DNA of 5,302 nucleotides from JBHENC01 sp051000345. GTDB lineage: Bacteria > Acidobacteriota > Blastocatellia > Pyrinomonadales > Pyrinomonadaceae. The translations under genes were made by a program, and so were the position numbers. This document shows, piece after piece, positions 1 to 4,278 of the stretch. The stretch lies in NCBI GenBank assembly GCA_051000345.1, contig JBPCOJ010000073.1:1-5302 (forward strand), written 5' to 3'. The notes beneath the pieces were generated by a model. It ran no database searches, was not told the origin of the DNA, and saw only the letters and a program-made list of their open reading frames with translations. Position 1 is the first letter of the stretch, and every line of letters starts with the position of its first letter.

Positions 1-125
1 GGAGCGATTGCATCAATCGTTGGATTACCAGACGCCGGAAGCGGTCTACCGGCACGGCTTAAAACCAGCAGCGGGAACCACCTTAAATTGACCGTTCTGT
101 GGTCTAGACATTGGGGAGCACTTTA
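1..125 (+). mobile_element. Right end of an IS3-family insertion sequence (truncated by window start)
   Basis: The stretch holds the 3' end of a transposase gene followed by about 34 bases that look like an IS3-family terminal repeat. Read from the outer end on the minus strand it begins TAAAGTGCTCCCC and continues into AATGTCTAGACCACAG, which resembles the CCCC-containing termini common in this family (from memory, not aligned). The outer boundary near 125 is supported by a protein-like minus-strand reading frame that stops exactly where this terminus starts. The left end lies outside the window, so the inverted repeat and the target-site duplication cannot be checked, and the boundary is good only to a few bases. 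Confidence 0.72.
2..91 (+). CDS. IS3-family transposase (OrfB), C-terminal fragment
   Basis: The frame is open from the window edge and ends at TGA 89-91, giving 29 residues that start ERLHQSLDYQTPEAVY. This is the typical C-terminal signature of the IS3-family OrfB integrase core (N-x-x-R-x-H-x-x-L-x-x-x-x-P-x-x-x-Y pattern), which lies just after the last catalytic glutamate of the DDE triad. The catalytic residues themselves are outside the window. In this family the enzyme catalyses excision and integration of its own element, usually made as an OrfA-OrfB frameshift product. The gene ends about 34 bases before the inferred element end, which is normal spacing. Whether the full transposase is intact cannot be judged. 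Confidence 0.78.
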   Translation, partial: ERLHQSLDYQTPEAVYRHGLKPAAGTTLN

Positions 126-230
126 GATAATACCGAGAGCACTCACAGCTAATAGGCTTCGTCTTTCCTTCCTTGTTTCTTCACCAAGTGGGTCTCTGAG
201 AATAACTTGTTGGTAGATTGGCTCAGACAT
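123..230 (-). pseudogene. N-terminus of a hypothetical protein truncated by the IS element
   Basis: On the minus strand an ATG at 230-228 opens 35 codons beginning MSEPIYQQVILRDP and ending SLLAVSALGII. A charged stretch (GEETRKERR) is followed by a hydrophobic run, which looks like the start of a membrane segment. The reading stops at TAA 125-123, and that stop is made by the first bases of the IS terminus, so the original gene evidently continued leftward and was interrupted by the insertion. A purine-rich GGGCGGGA lies about 7 bases before the ATG and could be the ribosome binding site. I have an impression of similar N-termini in uncharacterised bacterial membrane proteins (RKERRxLL followed by a hydrophobic segment), but cannot name a family. 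The remainder of the gene, if it survives, is on the far side of the element. Confidence 0.55.
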
Positions 231-272
231 AAATATTTCCCGCCCGAAATCTGAAGTTGTGCCATCTACTAC

Positions 273-600
273 TTATTCGGCAACTTCGCTTTTTATAACA
301 CTAAGCTCTCGCACCATATCGTGCAAGTTGCGCACCCAGTTCGCGCACGAGTTCATCACACAATCATTTTGATTACCGAAAATATCTTTGGTTTCGCGTG
401 TAATTCTTAAATTCTCGACTGTTTAAGCATTCGATAAATTCATGCGAGAGAATGGCACGCCTCTTGCTAATTGGCTTTGATGTAAAGAATCGATGGCCCT
501 CGCGGTTATCGGTACACAGGAAGGCTCGCCTGCGAAGGGGAGAGCGCGGGCGGGCTTTCCACTTAATCACGACATCAAGGATTTTCACGAGATCGGTCAC
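273..600 (-). pseudogene. Frame-broken hypothetical gene upstream of the IS-interrupted gene
   Basis: Two minus-strand frames together look like one gene of about 109 codons. The first opens at GTG 600-598 and contains ILSHEFIECLN near 460-423. The second, open from 422 to TAA 275-273, reads TVENLRITRETKDIFGNQND and ends MVRELSVIKSEVAE. The switch falls in a short A run at 422-424, so one missing or extra base would join them. The second part is well balanced in amino acids and ends 42 bases before the ATG of the IS-interrupted gene, suggesting a former two-gene unit. The start of the first part contains the hairpin at 521-558, read as an arginine-rich segment, so the true 5' end is doubtful. 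No function is recognised, and it is possible that neither frame was ever translated. Confidence 0.35.
521..558. repeat. Hairpin repeat, copy 1 (10-nt loop AAGGGGAGAG)
   Basis: A 14-bp stem pairs 521-534 with 545-558 around the loop AAGGGGAGAG (535-544). All 14 positions pair, three of them as G-T wobble on the plus strand. The right arm ends in TTT. The core GCG-loop-CGC is identical to that of the hairpin at 631-664 although the outer stems differ. It could act as a weak plus-strand terminator, but no complete plus-strand gene lies upstream; a dispersed palindromic (REP-like) repeat is more likely. Confidence 0.6.
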
Positions 601-630
601 ATTCTTTAATTAGCAAGTGGCCGTTGCCGG

Positions 631-664
631 AGACCCGCTGCGAAGGGGAGAGCGCAGCGGGTCT
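631..664. repeat. Hairpin repeat, copy 2 (perfect 12-bp stem, same loop; possible terminator)
   Basis: AGACCCGCTGCG (631-642) is perfectly complementary to CGCAGCGGGTCT (653-664), with loop AAGGGGAGAG (643-652) identical to that of the hairpin at 521-558. On the plus strand the stem runs into TTTT (664-667), so it has the form of an intrinsic terminator in that direction. On the minus strand, the direction of pyrC, it is followed by CCGGCAACG and lacks a T tract. With no plus-strand gene nearby other than the IS transposase, I call it a repeat first and a terminator second. Confidence 0.65.
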
Positions 665-712
665 TTTGCTGTTTACGAAACAACTAAGCAGGGTTTGTAA
701 GCAACGCGAAAC

Positions 713-734
713 CGCACGCTAAAAATGTCGTGCG
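713..734 (-). terminator. Weak hairpin downstream of pyrC, possible terminator
   Basis: CGCACG (713-718) pairs with CGTGCG (729-734) across a 10-nt loop. On the minus strand it lies 55 bases past the pyrC stop and is followed by GTTTCGCG, which is a poor T tract. It is the only candidate pyrC terminator apart from the repeat hairpins, and it may simply be a chance inverted repeat. Confidence 0.22.
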
Positions 735-739
735 TCAGC

Positions 740-855
740 GAGTCGAAGCGAGGCTCGCTTCATTCGCTGAGTCGAAGCGAGGCTCGCTTCATTCGCTGAG
801 TCGAAGCGAGGCTCGCTTCATTCGCTGAGTCGAAGCGAGGCTCGCTTCATTCGCT
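740..855. repeat. Four perfect 29-bp tandem repeats overlapping the pyrC 3' end
   Basis: Units start at 740, 769, 798 and 827 and show no mismatch between copies. Each begins GAGTCGAAGCGAGG and ends CATTCGCT, and contains the near-perfect palindrome GAAGCGAG-G-CTCGCTTC, so each can fold as a short hairpin with a possible outer AGCGA/TCGCT pairing. The unit is not a multiple of three, so successive copies are read in different frames. Two copies and part of a third lie inside pyrC; the rest is downstream. Perfect identity implies recent expansion or ongoing homogenisation by slippage. Confidence 0.93.
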
Positions 856-2141
856 TCAGAGCGGCGATAGAGCACGCGCCCGCCGACGACGGTGGCGACG
901 ACTGCGCCTTGAAATTTCCATCCGTCGAACGGAGTATTGCGGCTTCTCGATTTCGATTGCCCGGCATCGAACGTCCAGCGCAAATCTGGATCGAAGATTG
1001 TCACGTCGCCATGCGCGCCCTTTCGCAGCGTGCCGCGATTCTGCAAATTGAAAATCCGCGCAGGGTTGACCGCGCACAATTCTATTAAACGCTCCATGCC
1101 GATGACGCCCGTATGCACGAGACGGTCGAGCGCTAATCCGATAGCCGTCTCAAGTCCCGTAATGCCGAACGGCGCGTGATCGTACTCCAAGCTTTTTTCG
1201 TCCGCGTGATGCGGCGCGTGATCCGTTGCGATGGCGTCAATCGTGCCGTCGCGCAAACCTTCGATGATCGCTTCGATGTGATCTTGACTGCGCAGCGGCG
1301 GATTCATCTTCGTGTTCGTGTCATAGCCTTCGACAGCCGCGTCCGCGAGCGTCCAGTGATGCGGCGTGACTTCGCATGTCACATCGCTTCCCTCTTCCTT
1401 CGCGCGCCGGACGGCTGCGAGCGCGCCATTTGTCGAAACGTGCGCCAGATGCACGCGCGCCCTTGTCAACTTGGCGAGCGCACAATCGCGCGCCGCATCC
1501 AGTTCTTCCGCCACCGCAGGTATCCCTTGCAGGCCGAGCACGAGCGACCAGTGGCCTTCGTGCATCGAGCCGCCCGCCGCAAGAGACTTGTCTTCGCAGT
1601 GATCGACGACTGTCAAATCAAAGTCGCGCGCATACTCCATCGCGCGCCGCATTACTCCGGCGGAAGGCACAGGCCGCCCGTCGTCTGTCACGGCGACGAT
1701 ACCTGCGCGCCGCATCTCGCCCATCTCGGCGAGTTCCGTGCCGTCGGAATTTTTCGTGATTGCGCCGACGGGAAAGACATTCGCTAAATCGGCGCGCGCG
1801 GCTTGCTCTATGATAAAGCGCGTCACCGCCGGATTGTCGTTGACGGGGTCTGTGTTCGGCATCGCGCAGATGCTCGTAAAGCCGCCTGCGATGGCCGCCG
1901 CCGCGCCCGTCGCAATCGTTTCTTTGTATTCCTGTCCGGGTTCGCGCAAGTGCGTGTGCATGTCTATAAAGCCGGGCGCGACGACGAGTCCCGTCGCATC
2001 GTAGACTTCTGCATCTTCGGGAACACCATCGCTGCGATTCAAGAGTCCGACAACGCGCCCGTTCTCAATCAACAGATTTTTTCCGGCGTTGATTCCCTGC
2101 GTCGGGTCAATTACATAACCGTTGGCGATCAGCAGTTTCAT
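789..2141 (-). CDS. pyrC: Dihydroorotase, type I (PyrC)
   Basis: This is the third enzyme of UMP synthesis, a cytoplasmic zinc enzyme that reversibly cyclises N-carbamoyl-L-aspartate to L-dihydroorotate. The 450-residue product has the amidohydrolase pattern of the Bacillus/Aquifex type: metal-binding HTH within DMHTHLREPG (H62, H64), substrate-binding R66 and N96 in MPNTDP, the bridging D153 in VTDD, H181, H234 in HLAHVS, N280 in KMNPPLR, and the catalytic D307 in TDHAPHH. Every expected ligand is present, so it should be active. Family members usually end near residue 425-430; here the tail from E429 to E450 is encoded by the 29-bp tandem repeats and is probably not part of the fold. The ATG overlaps the pyrB stop as ATGA, implying translational coupling. 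A possible AGAGG ribosome site (2159-2155) lies 13 bases upstream, rather far. Confidence 0.96.
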   Translation of the reverse strand: MKLLIANGYVIDPTQGINAGKNLLIENGRVVGLLNRSDGVPEDAEVYDATGLVVAPGFIDMHTHLREPGQEYKETIATGAAAAIAGGFTSICAMPNTDPVNDNPAVTRFIIEQAARADLANVFPVGAITKNSDGTELAEMGEMRRAGIVAVTDDGRPVPSAGVMRRAMEYARDFDLTVVDHCEDKSLAAGGSMHEGHWSLVLGLQGIPAVAEELDAARDCALAKLTRARVHLAHVSTNGALAAVRRAKEEGSDVTCEVTPHHWTLADAAVEGYDTNTKMNPPLRSQDHIEAIIEGLRDGTIDAIATDHAPHHADEKSLEYDHAPFGITGLETAIGLALDRLVHTGVIGMERLIELCAVNPARIFNLQNRGTLRKGAHGDVTIFDPDLRWTFDAGQSKSRSRNTPFDGWKFQGAVVATVVGGRVLYRRSEANEASLASTQRMKRASLRLSE

Positions 2142-3163
2142 GCTTCGCTGTGAACCTCTTTGTCTAAAGTTTTCTTCGCCGGATTCGTCGCCGCGCTTCC
2201 GTCAACCGGCGCGAGATGTGTCCCGCCCGTCAGCAAATAAAGCACAGCCATGCGCACGGCGAGGCCGTTGGCGACCTGATCTAAAATAAGCGATGACGCG
2301 CTGTCGGCGACTTCCGAACTGATTTCCACGCCGCGATTAATCGGCCCCGGGTGCATCACAATCGCATCGGGCGCGGCGCGCTTCAAGTGTTCGAGACGCA
2401 ATCCGTAATGCACAGCGTACTCCCGCATTGAAGGAAAAAAGGCATTCGTTTGCCGCTCGCGCTGCACGCGCAGAATCATCAGCACATCGGCTCCCTCAAC
2501 CGCCGCATCGACGCTTTTCTCGACGCGCAAATTATCCTTCACGAGTTCGCCGAAGGCTTGCGGCAGCATTGTTCCCGGCCCCGCCAGTGCAACATCTGCG
2601 CCGAGCTTTGTCAGAAGATGGATATTAGAACGCGCGACGCGCGAATGAAGCACGTCGCCGATAATCGCAACCTTGAGATTTGCAATGCGTTCCTTTCGCT
2701 CGCGGATCGTCAGAGCGTCGAGCAGCGCTTGCGTCGGATGCTCATGCGCGCCATCGCCCGCGTTGATGACGCCCGCGCGGACGCTGCGCGCGAGTTGATG
2801 CGCGGCTCCGGCGGATGAGTGGCGCAGGACGATCAGATCGGGCGACATCGCTTCGAGGCTGCGCGCTGTGTCGAGCAGTGTTTCGCCTTTTGTGACGCTC
2901 GAAGTTTGCGCGGAAACATTGATGGTGTCGGCGGAAAGGCGCTTGGCGGCAATCTCGAATGAAGTGCGCGTGCGCGTCGAAGGCTCGAAGAAAAGATTGA
3001 TGACTGTACGCCCGCGCAAGGTCGGAACCTTCTTGATTTCGCGGCGCGAAATATCACGGAAGGTTTCCGCAGTGTCGAGCACATGCGTGATTTCTTCGGG
3101 CGAAAGCTCGCGCGTGCCGAGCAAATCCTTGCGCGTGAAAAATGATTTGGGCGTTGCGCTCAT
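2138..3163 (-). CDS. pyrB: Aspartate carbamoyltransferase catalytic chain (PyrB)
   Basis: The enzyme condenses carbamoyl phosphate and L-aspartate to N-carbamoyl-L-aspartate, the committed step of pyrimidine synthesis; it is cytoplasmic and forms trimers. Counting from ATG 3163 it has 341 residues, slightly longer than the usual 305-320. The carbamoyl-phosphate loop FFEPSTRTRTSFE (about 58-70), the SSVTKGE loop with its active-site lysine (about 92), HEHPTQ (140-145), LRVQRER (231-237) and MHPGPINRG (270-278) are all intact. The last 20 or so residues after LLTGG are extra and low in complexity. A TTG directly before the ATG (3166) would add one residue; I prefer the ATG, since neither has a clear Shine-Dalgarno sequence. 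No pyrI-like regulatory chain gene is adjacent. The stop overlaps the pyrC start by four bases. Confidence 0.96.
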   Translation of the reverse strand: MSATPKSFFTRKDLLGTRELSPEEITHVLDTAETFRDISRREIKKVPTLRGRTVINLFFEPSTRTRTSFEIAAKRLSADTINVSAQTSSVTKGETLLDTARSLEAMSPDLIVLRHSSAGAAHQLARSVRAGVINAGDGAHEHPTQALLDALTIRERKERIANLKVAIIGDVLHSRVARSNIHLLTKLGADVALAGPGTMLPQAFGELVKDNLRVEKSVDAAVEGADVLMILRVQRERQTNAFFPSMREYAVHYGLRLEHLKRAAPDAIVMHPGPINRGVEISSEVADSASSLILDQVANGLAVRMAVLYLLTGGTHLAPVDGSAATNPAKKTLDKEVHSEA

Positions 3164-3198
3164 CAATCAGTGTTGCTAACCGTGCGGATTTTGTACTC

Positions 3199-3229
3199 AA
3201 AAAAAGCGGCCTGTGTCGAGGCCGCTTTT
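3199..3229 (-). terminator. Intrinsic terminator between pyrR and pyrB
   Basis: On the minus strand AAAAGCGGCC (3229-3220) pairs perfectly with GGCCGCTTTT (3211-3202) around an 8-nt loop, and the right arm continues into an unbroken run of seven T (3205-3199). This is a textbook intrinsic terminator lying in the direction of pyr transcription, inside the 66-base pyrR-pyrB gap. Its first base follows the pyrR TAG directly. It must either cut most transcripts after pyrR or be bypassed in a regulated way for pyrBC to be expressed from the pyrR promoter. Confidence 0.85.
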
Positions 3230-3796
3230 CTAGGAATTCTCTATCGCTGGTCTTTCGACGATGGCGACGCCTTCTTCGCCGTCGAATTCCATGAGCATTA
3301 CTTTAATAATCTCGCTTTTCTTCGTCGGCACGATCTTGCCTATATAGTCCGCTTGAATCGGCAGCTCGCGGTGCTCTTTGCCGCGATCAACGAGGACGGC
3401 GAGTTGAACGCGGTGCGGGCGTCCGAAGTCGATTAATTGATCGAGCGCGGCGCGAATCGTTCGTCCCGTATAAAGCACATCGTCAATTAAAACGATGTTG
3501 CGATTTTCGATGTCGCCGGGAAGCTCCGTGCGATTGATAACAGGGTTTGCGCCGACGGTTGTGAGATCGTCGCGGTACAGCGTGATGTCTAGAAGGCCGA
3601 CGGGCGGGCGCTCGCCTTCGAGATCGGCGATGCGTTCTGCCATGCGTTCCGCCAGCGGGACGCCGCGTCTTTGAATACCGACCAGATAAAGTTCGCCGAC
3701 GCCGTGATTTTCTTCGACAATCTCGGAGGCCAATCGCGCCAGCGCCCGATTGATACGCGCGCCGTCCATGATGCGTGCTTTCTCTATAAATTCCAT
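3230..3796 (-). CDS. pyrR: Bifunctional pyr operon regulator / uracil phosphoribosyltransferase (PyrR)
   Basis: PyrR senses UMP/UTP against PRPP, binds pyr mRNA to promote attenuation or block translation, and often has uracil phosphoribosyltransferase activity. The 188-residue product carries the type I phosphoribosyltransferase signature IVLIDDVLYTGRT (101-113, PRPP loop), LVGIQRRGVPLAERMA (38-53), LDITLYRDDL (69-78) and the PyrR-specific DRGKEHRELPIQADYIGK (137-154). It is a few residues longer than the usual 175-182 because of a C-terminal PAIENS extension. The ATG gives the normal start, with the helix leading to INRALARLASEI. No Shine-Dalgarno sequence precedes it. The gene is the first of the leftward pyr cluster and its TAG abuts the terminator hairpin. 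Confidence 0.95.
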   Translation of the reverse strand: MEFIEKARIMDGARINRALARLASEIVEENHGVGELYLVGIQRRGVPLAERMAERIADLEGERPPVGLLDITLYRDDLTTVGANPVINRTELPGDIENRNIVLIDDVLYTGRTIRAALDQLIDFGRPHRVQLAVLVDRGKEHRELPIQADYIGKIVPTKKSEIIKVMLMEFDGEEGVAIVERPAIENS

Positions 3797-3805
3797 CGGT
3801 CACGG

Positions 3806-3814
3806 ATACTAGCA
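3806..3814 (-). promoter_or_regulatory. Candidate extended -10 promoter for pyrR
   Basis: The minus strand reads TGCTAGTAT at 3814-3806, matching the TG-N-TATAAT extended -10 form at TG and at four of six hexamer positions. The -35 region at the usual spacing (TTCTTC, 3834-3829) is weak, as is common for extended -10 promoters. Transcription would begin at about 3800-3798, only a few bases before the pyrR ATG at 3796, giving an almost leaderless message, which fits the missing ribosome site. It is called by eye only. Confidence 0.4.
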
Positions 3815-3940
3815 CAGAGCGAAACGCGGAAGAAAGCCGGACTCACCGATTCCACACGTTCTGGTTTTATTTGCACTTATTTACCGAACACAGATCGGAG
3901 TCGGCGCAACGAGCAAAGCATCGAGCGCAGTTGCTATCGA

Positions 3941-4192
3941 CTAAAATTGAAAGTAAATAAAGGGACTTGTATTGAGCGTGGCGAAAAGGTAAACGCTCAA
4001 TGCCCAGAGCGTTAAAATGAATGTACCGACGAAGCCCGGCAACGGCAGAAGCACATAAATGCCAGCGGCCCGGCTCGGCTTTACCGCAAATCTTCCTTCA
4101 TAAAAAACCTTTGCCCACGCGCTTTTTTTCTGGCGTTGCTTTGACACTTTTTCCGGTGCTCTGCTAGGCTCACGGCGGCAAGGACGCACCAA
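3941..4192 (-). CDS. Possible small membrane protein between pyrR and pyrD
   Basis: An 83-codon frame lies leftward between the divergent pyr genes. The N-terminal half is basic (for example KQRQKKSAWAKV), and from about residue 45 it becomes hydrophobic: IYVLLPLPGFVGTFILTLWA continuing through LSVYLFATL, enough for one or two membrane passes, ending at TAG. I do not recognise a family. Against it: the first ATG (4192) lies in the candidate pyrD promoter region, there is no good ribosome site, and it leaves only 144 bases for pyrR control. A later start such as GTG at 4147 would give 68 residues. The hydrophobic tail is the part that argues for a real product; chance cannot be excluded. Confidence 0.35.
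   Translation of the reverse strand: MVRPCRREPSRAPEKVSKQRQKKSAWAKVFYEGRFAVKPSRAAGIYVLLPLPGFVGTFILTLWALSVYLFATLNTSPFIYFQF
4141..4170 (+). promoter_or_regulatory. Candidate sigma-70 promoter for the upstream ORF and pyrD
   Basis: A perfect TTGACA (4141-4146) is followed after 18 bases by TAGGCT (4165-4170), which keeps the important T, A and final T of the -10 element. Transcription would start near 4177, about 40 bases before the upstream ORF and about 100 before the pyrD ATG. The position and direction are right for the rightward pyrD unit. It is called by eye. Confidence 0.5.
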
Positions 4193-4218
4193 GCATTTAG
4201 ATAATCACAGGACTGTCA

Positions 4219-4278
4219 ATGGCTGACGCTATTCGATTAGTTTTCGCAACGCAGATTCCCGTATTGAATCACAAATGA
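4219..4278 (+). CDS. 19-codon upstream ORF overlapping the pyrD start (candidate leader peptide)
   Basis: ATG 4219-4221 opens MADAIRLVFATQIPVLNHK and ends at TGA 4276-4278, overlapping the pyrD ATG 4275-4277 as ATGA. It has an AGGA ribosome site (4209-4212) at six bases, whereas pyrD has none of its own. This arrangement suggests that ribosomes finishing the small ORF restart on pyrD, so that pyrD translation is coupled to it. The peptide has no recognisable function and no strong run of one codon. It lies behind the candidate promoter at 4141-4170. An alternative is that the frame arose by chance. Confidence 0.42.
   Translation: MADAIRLVFATQIPVLNHK

Noticed and set aside
631..667. Terminator of pyrC
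   Set aside because: The T run is on the plus-strand side; in the pyrC direction the stem is followed by CCGGCAACG, so it does not fit an intrinsic terminator for pyrC.
130..740. tRNA or other structured RNA gene in the left spacer
   Set aside because: I found no cloverleaf arms, CCA end or T-loop motif; only the gene remnants and hairpins described are visible.
740..855. CRISPR array
   Set aside because: The 29-bp units are directly adjacent with no spacers, so this is a tandem repeat and not a CRISPR array.
937..2004. Several plus-strand open frames opposite pyrC, the longest at 1176-1787
   Set aside because: They are arginine- and alanine-rich shadows of the GC-rich pyrC coding strand, with no motif, and pyrC itself is certain.
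2428..3436. Plus-strand frames opposite pyrB and pyrR
   Set aside because: Low-complexity antisense readings of well-supported enzymes; no ribosome sites or domain signs.
4214..4219. A TTGACA on the minus strand as a leftward promoter for the small ORF or pyrR
   Set aside because: No acceptable -10 element occurs at 16-18 bases; the hexamer probably arises by chance at the start of the upstream ORF.
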